Source of the DNA: Dipteris shenzhenensis
Lineage: Eukaryota > Polypodiophyta > Polypodiopsida > Gleicheniales
DNA: 64,000 bases
Direction: 5' to 3' (one strand)
NCBI GenBank assembly: GCA_047967505.1
Contig: CM106541.1
The notes under the pieces were generated by a model. It was not told the origin of the DNA, ran no database searches, and saw only the letters and a program-made list of their open reading frames with translations. Numbering within the stretch: the stretch's first letter is position 1; every line of letters starts with the position of its first letter. The position numbers and the translations under genes were made by a program. Shown here piece after piece: positions 24,375 to 35,707 of the stretch.

Positions 24375-25417
24375 ATGGCCTCCGAACACACTGCAAGCCC
24401 CAGTGGCCAAGAGGGCAATAATTACTAGGGATCTGAAGGCGGTTCTCATCATCAGGAGTCCAAGCAACACGATTCCCCACCATCCGACTCTCATGGGGGA
24501 TCCTAGGGATCTCAGCACCATCAGGAATCCCAACACGATGAAGGATCCAAGCACGATCAGGGGTCTTCTTAGTCCTTCCACACAACTTACCGTGGAAGTA
24601 GAGAGGTCTCCCAAAAGGGGCAAAATAGTCCAGTCAATCCTAATCAGCTGCCCCTCCCTCCTCCGTGGGGTCTTGGCGTGGAGCATCTAGACCAACAAGG
24701 GGAGCAAGAAAGGCAAAGAGAGAAGATGGAGAGATTACAAGGGCCACGACAAGAGGAAGTATTTGGCGGGCTCATAGATATAATGAACCTTGGCCCCAAT
24801 CCTCCAACCAAGCAGACCGCACGGAGGAGCACCATCAACCCTCTATGCCTCGAGATTATCATATATGAGGAGCCTCTAGTACGAGCTAAGCAACAGCCTC
24901 AGCCTGCTTTCTCACATCCTCGTGAAAAGGAAAAGAGACCAATGACAAAGCAGACCCCTAGCATGACAAGCCACCTCGAATGACCCAGCAGACACAGGAA
25001 GAGGAGTCTAAAGATGTGGTTGCAAGGGAGGAGAGGCAAAAGAAGTTCAAAGCGAACAAGCGGCCATGGAGCCATGTCCACAGGCCAGTGCAGGGTCCCC
25101 CACCAAAGATTAAGAGGCACAAAAAATCAGGCGTGAAGGCACTTCAGGAGATCCGCAAGTTCCAAACCCCTGTGGACAATCTCATTCCCCGTGCACCCTT
25201 CCAGCGTGTTATATGTAAAATAGCACAGCATTACAAGATTGATGTGCGTTTCACTTCAAGCGCTATGGGAGCAATTCAAGAGGCAACAGAGTAGATGATA
25301 GTAGCTCTTTTTGAAGACGCGAACTTATGTGCTATCCATGCCAAAAGAGTAACAGTGATGGACAAGAACCTTGCACTCGCCAAGTGCATCTACTCCGATC
25401 CCTCCCTTAGGCCCTAG
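24375..25417 (+). pseudogene. Histone H3-like gene with long Q/H/S-rich leader, amber-interrupted
   Basis: The C-terminal 97 residues (about 25124-25417) are clearly a histone H3 fold. They show the alphaN helix (ALQEIRKFQ), PFQRVICKIAQ, the RF.SSAMGAIQEA helix and [18 protein letters not shown]. Loop 1 has the canonical H3 length, without the insertion usual in plant CENH3, while LIPRAPF before helix 1 recalls CENH3. A TAG (25292-25294) sits in helix 2 at the place of H3 Ala98; 40 more codons follow to TAG at 25415-25417. The local ATG at 24980 would give a 146-residue protein. Upstream, an overlapping frame from ATG 24375 to TGA 24983 is rich in Gln, His and Ser repeats and has three TAG stops at codons 18, 44 and 66. 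It has no introns. A TATA box and an AATAAA bracket it. It may be a decayed H3 variant or a relic of a longer H3-tailed protein. Confidence 0.7.
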
Positions 25418-25483
25418 ATGTTGTTTAGGCTCATTTGGTGTAACCTGAATCATTTTGTAAATCTCTGCCCTTTGAGGCCAGTG

Positions 25484-25489
25484 AATAAA
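25484..25489 (+). terminator. Poly(A) signal AATAAA of the H3-like gene
   Basis: It lies 67 bp after the last stop of the H3-like frame, a usual distance for a plant 3' UTR. Confidence 0.55.
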
Positions 25490-25602
25490 AGATAATTTTA
25501 TGTTCTATTACTGTTCCCATGTTATTATACATGTTACGTGATGCTTTCCATCAGTTTATGCAAGTTCAGTGTGAATTTGAGTGGTCAAATTATGTTTTTT
25601 CA

Positions 25603-25820
25603 CCATGCGATAGAAGGCAAATGTGTTTGGCATTGCGCGGGGAGTCCAAAAATGGTAAAACCCGCTATGGTGCGTATGGGGCTTGTTTGACCAAGCCCAA
25701 AAATGGTAAAACCCGCTATGGTGCATATGGGGCCTGCTTGACTTGGTCAAACAGGCCCCATACGTGCCATACCATTTTTGGGCTCCCTGCCACATTTGCC
25801 TTCTACCGCGCGATGAGATT
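25603..25820. mobile_element. Fold-back (MITE-like) element
   Basis: The left arm (about 25603-25696) and the right arm (about 25740-25820) are inverted copies; both contain AGAAGGCAAATGTG, CCAAAAATGGTA and TTTGACCAAG. A 50-bp part of the left arm is duplicated in tandem (25648-25697 and 25698-25747). No target duplication is clear. Confidence 0.65.
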
Positions 25821-26039
25821 CTTACTGGATTGCTCAGAAATGACCATTATAGCACAAATATTTATTTGATCGCATGCTTTTAAACAGAATAGTGAATGAA
25901 AATATTGATGCCAACAACAATTAAAGTTACAAAATACAATGACAGTATAAAATAAATTTTGTAAAAGAACACAAAATGGGGCACTGTATAAAAAGTATAG
26001 CTGTATTCATATAAAATAAATTTTCTATACAATAAGGCT

Positions 26040-27523
26040 TCAGAGCCTTTCTCTCTTCTCTAAAACACTAAGAACATCGGGCTTTGAATTCCCAAATACA
26101 CTCCTAGCTCTAAACCTAGTCAATAGAGAGTCAACGCTATTATCATTGCTAGCCAGGGACATGGCTACTGCCGTCAATGCCATACCTTGAAAATTGGTTC
26201 CAAAGGCATTGAGGGCAGCCATGCAATTCACCAAAATGACCTTGTCAGCATTGCCATTGATGTCAGCATGACCAATCACTCTTGATAAGGCCTTGCACTT
26301 CAGGAGGTCATCAGTGCCATGTGGAGAAAGCTTTTTGTGGATAACCACAAAGCGCCCTTTTGCTTGGCCAAGGTAATGTGCCAGTGAGTGATCTCGATCA
26401 AAGCTACTGCGAACAAGGCATTGCCGAGATGAGAATAGGTCGACCTCAAATGCCTCCTACAACAATCCAACATTACATTAGAATTCCATTAAAGCAAAAG
26501 TATACCAAGAGAGAAGAAATTAAAAGCTCATAGTTTCTTACCACTATGGAGTCATCATGCTCAATCCCTTCCCCTTTGTCAATGAGGATGGATCCAGAGG
26601 CCTCCTGCTATCTGGAGTGAGATGTGGAGGCTTCTTCTAGAACATCAGGTAGGTCGGAGTAGATTGATGTCTCTGCATCTTTGATTTGGGCCAATGTTAA
26701 AGCAAGAACCTCTTCTATTGAATCATCTGCTCCCAAAAACCCAAGTTCTTGCATAGTTGTGTCCACCTTGTATCCACACAGGATACCAAGAGCTTCATCC
26801 TCCCAAAGACCAAATATAACCTCTATGTCATGGAGAAAGAGGTATTGTCCTCCATCGACAAGAAGGGGAGCAAGAAACCATATCATTTTTGCAGGGTCAA
26901 CAGAGGTGGTGCCCGAGGTGGATGGAATTTGAGAAGTAGAATGGGGTTCAGGAGGGCTGGAGCACTTCCAGTCCCAATGCAGCTTCCTGCTCCTCAGCTT
27001 CTTCCTCTATGGTCTCTTCATTGTAGATGTTGGGCTCATCTATAGAAATAAGAGGATCGGAAAGGGCAGGGGTAGGGTCAGGGCTTGAGGTCGAGGCCTC
27101 CTCTTCCATTTGTCCCTCCTAGAGAAGGAAAATAAAGGTTATTTCCTAGGATAGAAACCTATTTCCTATGTTTCCGATGACTCCACATGCTAGGAGGTCA
27201 TCAGTGTCCACCTCCCTAAACCCTAGGGGTGTGAGCTGGGCTCGAAATCAATCTAAACGCTTCACGAACCTGGGTTCTTGATTGAACAAGTACTTCAAAT
27301 AATCAATTGGGACTCATCTTTTTGTAGACTCATCAAGTTGATATGCAAAACTTGCGATGTAGTCTTGCATGTACTTGATGAGGTCTTCAAAATCATCTCG
27401 GACTCCCAAGTAGGTGCCTAGGACATCTATGCTCTTATCAAAGACTGGAAATAACTCCTCCTCTCTATCAATTAATGGAGTACGGGAGATAAAATTGTGG
27501 AAGGCAGACCTAGCAGAATCCAT
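26040..27523 (-). pseudogene. Unknown three-block gene, mostly readable
   Basis: The ATG at 27521-27523 opens a frame (MDSARSAFHNFISR) that reads to a TGA at 27314, then on through two TGA stops in CGA-like contexts to about 27180. After a likely intron (acceptor CTAG near 27120), an acidic block (about 27105-26565) contains one frameshift and one TAG. A donor-like GTAAG follows at about 26541, and the last block runs from about 26460 to the stop at 26040. That block has a Gly/Ala/Asn-rich segment (NCMAALNAFGTNF) with alternating strands and helices. I do not recognise the family. The modest number of lesions suggests recent decay or, for the three blocks, real exons with sequence-specific losses. 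TATA at 27592-27602 fits this gene. Confidence 0.4.
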
Positions 27524-27591
27524 GGTAATTTGGTAGCTAGGAGAACTATGGCTATGATAGTGAAACTTTGAAACTAAAGTAACTTTATAAC

Positions 27592-27602
27592 CTATATATA
27601 CC
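27592..27602 (-). promoter_or_regulatory. TATA box for the minus-strand gene
   Basis: On the minus strand this reads GGTATATATAGG, about 70 bp upstream of the ATG at 27523. A plus-strand gene model starts at 27811, so 27524-27810 could be a shared divergent promoter. Confidence 0.45.
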
Positions 27603-27810
27603 CAAATGTTCTAAATATAAAAAATAAAAGAACTATAAATTTTTTGGGAAAAACTTGACATTGACATGAAACAAAACCATTCAAAACATCAACATTAATT
27701 GCACCACTATTAATTGGAAAATGTCAAAATCCACAATTGATTCATTTCGATTCTGTTTCTTTCTGTTCTCCGTTTCTGACTCCTGGAAGTTGTTATGGTC
27801 TTTTGTAGAG

Positions 27811-28227
27811 ATGGTGAAGCATGCCTCTAGAAAACCAACAGCAGAGACGAACGACGATGCAATATCGTTTATGAAGGGTATGATTCCATGAATTTATGCT
27901 CTTTAGCATTGTTTGGGCAAGTGAGTCCCAATTTCCAATATTTCTTCATCCTCCATGTGCAAATGCAGTTGTGCGAGCTCATTCAATGCCATGATCTCAT
28001 AACAACAAAGATTTGAAAGTTGGAACAACTACTTTTAGCTCTCCGTTTATTATTGTCGTCTAGTGTTAGAGCTTCTGAAGAGTTCAACAATCAAGAAAGA
28101 GACCAAGCGTTCACTACGAAAGGCATTTCAAGCAAAGGCGTGTGAAGCATATGCAGAAGGTGGGAGGATGGATGTCTTTATTTTGATTTTACTTGTAGGT
28201 AACGTCAGAAGCTTCCTTGACAATTAA
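27811..28227 (+). CDS. Possible 63-residue, three-exon small gene
   Basis: Exons 27811-27877, 28064-28159 and 28199-28227 join in frame, with GT-AG borders (GTATGA...TCTAG; GTGGGA...TGTAG). They give a 63-residue product that starts MVKHASRKPTAETN and has a Lys/Arg/Ala-rich middle (KKETKRSLRKAFQAKA), ending in TAA at 28225-28227. The charge suggests a nucleic-acid- or protein-binding peptide, but I know no family. Intron 2 is only 39 bp, which is very short for a plant, so exon 3 is the weakest part. The stretch 28228-28916 shows no further gene. Confidence 0.25.
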
Positions 28228-28916
28228 TTGTTCATGGTTCAGTGCCTGGGTTGAACCCTCTATTGAACCCTTCGTTGGCAAATAGTTCGTCATTATTTTG
28301 GTTCGCTAATAGGAAGATGGAGCATCGTTCATTCATTTTGATTGGTTGCACCCTCAACTCTGAAACAATTCCTGATCATTGTTTTGCTTTGAGATGTGGT
28401 TTGCTTGTTCCAAATGCAGCATCAGTTTAATTCAATACTGCGGCCTCTACTCTGAAAAATTTTCTTTCAAAATGTCATTTGGTTCTTCCAGATGCAATGT
28501 CGACATAATTGAAAATCTTATTTGTTTATTGAGTATGGATTGGATTTTTAGCAATCCGAATGCAGAGAGAATGCTACTAGTTGTGCTCTATTTATACTGA
28601 AGCAAAGGCAAACTTAGTGGTGTATTTTGGTGGGTGGCAATTTGTAATCGAAGTGTTTTTTGGCCTTTTTTTGGTTGGCATGAGTAGTTCAAGTTAAGAG
28701 AGTTTCAAAGCACATTTTGTATTCTATTAAATTGGAGTTAAATTGTCACTGACATTTGTTTTGCCTTTGTTATGACTATTAGAATTTTCAAGCCAACAAC
28801 CAAAGGTCCTTCCAATGTATTATTAACAAGCACAACCACAAGGAATCTTAATTGGGAACAACCAAACTCTCTATGAAAATGCATAACATTCAAATTCCAG
28901 GGAACAACCAAACATT

Positions 28917-30360
28917 ATGTCGGTTGTTGCAGCAAGAAAAGCATCATCCACTAAGAAAATAGCATGCAATGAGATAGGGAACCCCTGGATGTGAATGAAG
29001 CAACTTTCAGTCCAGGAAAAGACATAGGAATAGACCATAAAGCTCTAGTGACCACAGATGGGAAGTTCACGGTGGGTGGGAATGCCTTGCCTGTATTGCA
29101 TATTAGTGAAATCACAGATGCGATCACACATAGGTTTGCCTTCGAGGGCAAGCTCCTCGTGAAGTGAGGCACATTCAAGGCAAAGAATGCCAAGTACACG
29201 ACGCAAATATGTGTGGACTTCACTGACCGGCACAATTGTGAGACAATCACTTTAGTTGTTCCCCACTCTTTCGTCCAACAATACAAGGACGTGCTCATTC
29301 CTGAGTCTTTTTATAGAATCGAGGGAGCTAGAGTTAGCAGCAACAAGGGCACGGGTGAAGGAGGGACTGCATACTTCCTTGTATATAGATGCAACCACAC
29401 TTGTAGTGAAGGGGGAGGAATTTGAAGGCACCATTCATTTCATGAACGAGACAACAATACCTGAATTTGCACAAAGCGCAAATTGGACTCTGAGGATGAA
29501 ACTACGCTCAATTTCAACTGTCATGGGCACAATAAGTACTGTAATCATAAAGGTCGATGGAGATGGTGCCGCGGTGGATCAAGTGATTGTCACAGATGGG
29601 CCACGTCATGTTGCTATAAGTAACTCACCCTAGACAGATTTGACTTTGTGACACCTTCGTGCCTACTTCCAACAATATCGTCTTCCTTCTTTGTCCTTGT
29701 GGTAGCTCGCATTTGTAGGGGAGCGCAAAAACATTCTCACGCATTTGGTGCAAGAGTACAATGAGGATGGGATTGTGATGTACACGCTTAGAAACATTTC
29801 CTTCATGACAGTGAAGAACACTTTGGGCTTCTATGACTTTAATATTTTGGTGAAAATCCCAGATGGCAACAAGAAGGTGGAACTCCAACAAGTATTCATG
29901 GCACAAGTGTCCAAACTTGGATACGGCCAAAGAGTAAGTTCACATTGACTTGAATTGCTATCTTGCATTGACTCATTCACTTACATTTCTTCTTTGGCGT
30001 TTCCCAAGTCTCAGCTGTGTTGCACTTCACGAACCTCAAATCACAACTCATGGAGTTCCAATGTGGTGCTTGTGGTGGCACGCACGTCAATTGTGGCCCA
30101 AGACATCCCTTTTGCTTCACTTGCACATCACCAAGGTTCCTCTCTTGAAAGGGCGTATTTACGATCACGATGGTGCAGATGTGTCAGTGACCATCCGCGG
30201 CATGCAAGTCGACACTTTGCTACATCTCCAAGCACATTTTCTCGACCTGTACACTGAGAGTGTGTTGAACATATGCTCAATGTTGCTTGGCATCAAGCTT
30301 GCTACAAGCTTCACAATTAACAGCTCTAGTCATTTGGTTGCATTCGAGCCAAATGCATAG
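28917..30360 (+). pseudogene. RPA1-like ssDNA-binding protein gene, decayed
   Basis: Pieces of a replication protein A large-subunit-like protein lie in order. The ATG at 28917 opens a short basic leader. Then comes an OB fold (HISEITDAI, FVQQYKDVLIPESFYRIEGA, followed by a TTLVVKGEEFEG segment), like RPA DNA-binding domain A. At 29745-29930 is a linker exon with donor GTAAGT at about 29933. At 30062-30124 is a zinc ribbon (CGAC ... C ... CFTC) and then an OB strand pair (KGRIYDHDGADVSVTIRGM), like RPA domain C, ending at TAG 30360. Three or four frame changes and a TGA separate the pieces. RPA1 binds single-stranded DNA during replication and repair; related OB-fold genes also ride on plant Helitrons, but no Rep/helicase sequence is visible here. 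Confidence 0.6.
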
Positions 30361-31041
30361 AGAGGTTGTTGTACTTGCTTAGTGTTTACAATAGCATGGT
30401 TGTGTTTCTTCTATCTTTAAACTGAATGTTGATGGTTCTTTTTTTTGGACTCGCACTGGGAAAAAGAGAAACACCCTAGCATTTATCCACGGACAAACAA
30501 TTTGACATGAAAATTTTAGACGAGCGAAAACATGCAGCTTTCACAATGGCACACCCAAGCAATCATAACAATGTGCTATGTTTCTTGACTTCTTCAACAC
30601 AAACGTACGAAACATTGGTACAATCTCTGTGTAATTCTATTTTCTTATCCTTGACATGCTTGGCGTCCCCTTGGAGGGAATTGCTTTCAAAATCACGTTC
30701 GATGTTTCCAGAAAAGTCTTATTTTGACCATGTTGCTCTCATTCTTCAAACCAGCTCAAACTCATGCTTTTTGCTCCACAAATGCCTTCATCATGCAAGC
30801 TACATTTTCCAATGTCAATTTGAGCTTGCATGTCGAAACACTTCAGGAGCATACACTATCCATCGATTCTCTAGCGATTTCACGTAGCCAAAGACATTGC
30901 TAATGGACAAACTCGCTACTAGCACTAAACTCCTACTATTGCTGCATAGGCGCAAACGGAAAATCCTTTACGTGCAATGGACTGAACCACATGAGGTTGC
31001 TTTGCTGGCTTTCATAAACACAATGCCTAGCGCGACTGCCA
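30361..31041. other. Region without a recognised gene
   Basis: A 126-codon plus-strand frame (30507-30887, ATG start) is the only sizeable one. It matches nothing I know and has no supporting signals. Confidence 0.35.
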
Positions 31042-34000
31042 AGTTTGAAAACCCCTTCGTTCTTGAATTTGAAATCATTTCATTGGATTTCAGACTCACC
31101 ATCTCTACTTAAACGTTTTTCAGCCAGTGTGTTGGAACTCAAGTTTGAAGCAACCATTCACAGATATGTCAGTTCTGATGGACTCAGGAGGTCCTAAAAC
31201 TTCTGTGTTGCTCATCATTTGCACTCCAAAGTTTGGTGGTGTTTACAAACTGGTCTATTTGCAAAATTGTTTTTTAATCCGCGTGCAAAACCATCTGTTC
31301 CATTACATTCCGGAGGCCCAAAAACCCCTACCTATTAGCTCTTGCATGATTTTGTGGAGAATTGGAGAAGTTCCGTCTCTCTGAGGCATTGAATCATCTG
31401 TTTCTCTATCAAAAATCCATTCAAAGGTTCAAACCTTTGACTTTTTGATTATAGGTCAATTGCAAGGGTTGACTCCCCATTTCCCATTGATCGGTCGAGA
31501 TTTTAGAGTTCCAACAGAAGAGATATATTTGTAGATCCTCTTACTGAGTTTGATTATCTAGCGATGCCCATGTTTTGAGGCATTCTAATTTCTATTTTCA
31601 CTAGCGGTAATTGCCATGGGGCTATGATTTTTAGATCACTTTGGTTGTAGTCTAAGCCTTGTGTGCTCATTCGTGGTTTGCATTGGGTTGCAGGTGGATG
31701 CTTTATAGGCCATTTGGATGCATTGCAATCCCTATTGGATATGCTGATAGGCCCAAATTGCCTTGTGGGATGCTTTATTGATGGACGTTTAGCACATAGA
31801 TGCTATTTTATGCTAAGGGATCGCTATGACATATTGTAGTGGATGCACAGGTTTTGTGCTATGATCTCTTGGATGAAATTTGTTGATGCATATGCTCATG
31901 GACAACATTTATGCTTGAGGCATTTTGGCACTTATTGGCATTGGGATTGCCATTGCAGTTGGTATTTTCTTTTGGGCCATATTTGCTCATATGGATGTAT
32001 AGTATATGCACATGAGTTAGATAAATTTTGATGCTTTGAGCGTTGAGTTTTTGGTGATATTACCATCCATTGTGGCAGACATATTTGGGTGTACTTGGTA
32101 TTTGGTGTGATTCTTTCTTACAGGCACTAGCATTTGGGATTTTGCTTTATTTGCATCATGGAATCCTCTTCCATGTTTGAAAAGGAGTTTTTCAGCATTA
32201 AAAAGTTTGAAGGGACAAACTTTTCTTTGTGGAAAGCAGAGATAATGTATCCCTTACATGTATCAGGGGTGTCTGATCATATTGTTGCAATAACCGAGCA
32301 GCTAAGTACTTCTTTGTGGCATTGTAGTTTGGGGGGCATATGAGCCAGAATGGAATGAAACTCTTATGCCATTTGGGTTATGTACCGCATTTGAGTTTTT
32401 TCGACTTTGAATTTTTGTGAGCATTGTCTCTATGGAAAGCATACTAAATCATCCCATAAAAGAGGGGGGAAGAAAGAGCTTGAAAGGCTTGATTTGGTAC
32501 ATTCATATGTATGTGGTCCCATGCCTACATGATCACTAGGCGGGGCTGAATACTATGTGACATTCATTGATGATGCAACTAGGAAAGTGTGGGCTTATGC
32601 TATAGCTCAAAAGAGCGATGTGTTCCAGGTATTTCAGAAACGGTTGTATTTGGTTCAAAATCAGTCAAGTAGAACACTTAAATGCCTACGGACTGACAAT
32701 GGTGGAGAGTATCTCTCTCATGACTTTCAGCATTTCTGTGATATGCATGGGATCAAGAAGGACTCACATCCCCTCGTACTACTCTAGAGAAAAATCCAGT
32801 TGCAGAACAAATGAACCGCACCATTTAGGAAAGGTTGCAATGTATGCTTTCCAATGCAAGTCTTTCTGGTGGTTTTTGGGCTGAGGCAATGAAGACTGCA
32901 GTGCATGTGATCAATAGATCACCTAGTAAGAGTTTGGATGGTGGTATTCTCGAAGAGGCATGGAGTGTCAAGAAGCCCCCTTACTATCATTTGCGTATAT
33001 TTGGGTGTGAGGCATATGCACACGTGCCAAAAGAGCTTCGGAAGAAGCTAGATCCTAAGTCTAGGAAATGCATCTTTTTGGGTTATGGTGAAAGTGGAGA
33101 GATGGGCCATCATCTCTAGGATCCAGAAGCAAAGAAGATTATACAAAGCCATGATCTATTCTCCAATGTGAAGAAGATGCATAAGCACCCATGAGGGATG
33201 TGGAAATGAGGAGAATCACTTTCCAGGACGTGAATCCACCTGCATATGTTGATAAACAGCAAGCTGTCCATGTACCAAATGTGCAAGAAATGGTACCACC
33301 AAGTACTCCTACAGGTATACAATCAAGGGTAGATGATGGATCATCTATTGGTGGAAATGATGAGCCATATGCAGGTGGGATAGCAAGCTGAAATGCCCTT
33401 GAGAAGGTCAACTAGAGTATATAGACCGCATGAGAGATTTGTTCCAGGGGCAGACTATGTGATGCTTACTGATTGCGGGGAGCCTTCTTGCTATAGGGAG
33501 GCAGTGATGCACAAGGATGAACTCAGTCATGAAAAATAATACTTGAGGCTTGGTTTCTTTGTAACGTGGAAAGAAAGCATTGCCATGTAAATGGGTCTAC
33601 AAGATGAAGATCACAGGTGATGTTGTGCTTAAGTACAAGGCCCGTTTGATTGCTAAAGGATTCAAGCAAGAGAAGGGTGTGGACTTTGATGAGATCTTCT
33701 CTCTGGTTATGAAGATGACTACACTTAGATGTGTACTTGGACTTGTGGCAGTAGCAAAGGATATGGAGCTTATGCAGATGGATGTCAAGACAGCTTTTTT
33801 GCATGGGGATCTGCATGAGGAAATTTACATGGTACAACCAAAAGGCTTTGAAGAAAAGGGCAAAGAGAATTTGGTTTGCAAGCTTAAAAAGAGTCTCTAT
33901 GACCTTACGCAAGCGCCTAGTGAATGGTGTCAAAAGTTTAATGCTTTCATTTAGTCCCAAGGTTTCAGAAGAAGTGAGATTGATCATTGCCTCTACACTA

Positions 34001-34938
34001 AAATGGCTAAGGATAATAGCCTAATACTCCTGGCACTTTACATGGATGATACGCTATTGGCAGCATTTCAATATGAAGGGGGGGAAGGCAATAAGTACTC
34101 CATTGCCTTCATTGTGAAACTGAGTCAGGTAGATAGTCCCAAATCAGATGAGGAGAGGGCCATGATGGCCAAGGCTCCTTATGCATCAGCGGTTGGGAGT
34201 CTTATGTATGCTATGATAGCTACTAGACCGGACATTGCATTTGCATTGGAGCTGTTAGCCTATAAATGGCTAATCTAGGAAAGAGGCATTAGGAGGCAGT
34301 TAAGTGCCTCATGAGGTACATGAAGATGCGTATCTGCTTTGGCAAAGGAGAGATGCATGTACTTGGGTAAACAAATTCAAACTATGCAAGGCATGTGGAT
34401 AGCAGGAGATCCACTCCTCGTTATGTGTTCACCTTTGCAGGTGGTGCAATGTTGTGGATGTCTCACACAGAAGTGTGTTGCTTTGTATACCACAAAGGCC
34501 GAGTATGTTGCAGCCACAAAGGGTTGCAAGGAGGCTATATGGCTTGATTGGCTAGTGGGAGATTTGGGGATCCATACAGGTGTACCGACATTGCATTGTG
34601 ATTCCATGAGTGCTATTTAGCTAGCACGGAATCCGGTCTTTCATGCAAAGACCAAACACATTGAGGTCAAGTACCATTTCATCAGGGAGGTACTTGAGGA
34701 CAAGCACATAGAGCTTGTCAAGGTTCATACACATGATAACCCTGCAAATATGATGATGACAAAGAGTCTAACTAGTCAATCAGCGGTTTGAGTATTGTCA
34801 TGTATTGATGGGCATTGGATAGTATGCTCACTAGTTGTTCTCCCTTAAAGGCACATTGGCCTTAAAGTGGGAGGTTGTGGGGGTTAAAGGCCACTGTGCC
34901 TTAACCCCGGTTATGTACAATACTCAAACACATATATG
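31042..34938 (+). mobile_element. Ty1/copia element A3, deleted third copy
   Basis: The sequence follows element A1 from its leader (position 6466 equivalent) to the first 63 bp of the 3' LTR. The 5' LTR, the primer site and part of the leader are missing. A deletion of about 1.2 kb fuses gag codon 35 to the GAG-pre-integrase segment at about 32246. The 3' LTR starts at 34876 (TGTGGGGG) and stops near 34938 in a TATATATA run, where copia family B begins. It is the most decayed of the three copies. Confidence 0.85.
32158..34820 (+). pseudogene. gag-pol remnant of element A3
   Basis: It starts at the ATG at 32158 (MESSSMFEKEFF) and has lost most of gag, the zinc knuckle and the protease by deletion. 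Integrase (TDNGGEY at about 32690), reverse transcriptase (YMDD in place of YVDD at about 34041) and RNase H pieces are spread over all frames. Another deletion follows the YMDD block. Several TAG and TGA stops replace CAG, CAA or CGA codons of element A2, such as the TAG at 34618-34620. Confidence 0.85.
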
Positions 34939-35566
34939 TATATATATGAATCTTAGAAAAGTCACTACCCCACTTGTGAGCCCTCGATTTGAGGGGACAA
35001 GGGAGCAGGAGACTATAGGGGGGTACGGGAAGAAAAGGGCACAGAAGCCACGTGGCTAGAACCCGCACAGTAAGGAAGAATGGCGCGGCATTCTAGGTGA
35101 CCCATGGAGAAGATATTGGTAGGGCCTACAAACTGCATCAGTAGCCCATGTGCTAGGCACATGGGCCTATATATAGGCCTAGCCCAATTCAGCCTCCAAA
35201 GGCCGACTAGCCTAGTTGGTGGAGGGGCTCATAAAGTTGGTTCTGCAAGCAAGGGGCCAACCCCCTACTAGTCGATTTCTTTAGCCCAGCAATGGGCCTA
35301 TAGAAGCTCCCCTCTCCCCCTCCTCATTTCTCATCACTTGTACAAACAAGCCTTGCACAGGCAAGCGTGCAGGGAGAGGAGTAGGCTCAATATCTTGGAC
35401 AGCTTCTGTTGGCTATTGGATACACTCATCTTTTGAGCTTTTGTCTGCCCACTATTGTGAAGGAATATATATGAGTTTTTGCTATCTCTCTCTCCATCTC
35501 TCTGAGTGTTGTATGAGCTAGATTAGGAGTGTGAGGTGTGAGTGATTCTATCCTCTATTTCCAACA

Positions 35567-35578
35567 TGGTATCAAAGC
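35567..35578 (+). other. Primer-binding site of family B element
   Basis: TGGTATCAAAGC is one base off the tRNA-Met match and follows the LTR end CCAACA directly. Confidence 0.85.
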
Positions 35579-35707
35579 AAGGTTTATAGCTCTAGAACAG
35601 AGTACCTCAGCAAGTAGGTGACTCCAATCGACACTCAAGTTTGTTGTGTGGTTAAGCTCTCCACTGCAAATTCAATTTTTAGTTTGCTATTCTTTATTAT
35701 AGCAAGG

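Noticed and set aside
24342-24690. 114-codon frames on both strands at the start of the H3-like gene
   Set aside because: They are other frames of the Gln/His/Ser repeat region; the frame from 24375 fits the repeat and the downstream H3 fold better.
26040-26348. Alba/SpoVS-like nucleic-acid-binding domain
   Set aside because: Only a loose similarity in the Gly/Asn/Ala-rich segment; too weak to name the gene.
35205-35265. A-box-like TAGCCTAGTTGGT suggesting a tRNA or SINE
   Set aside because: It lies inside a copia LTR and no B-box stands at the right distance.
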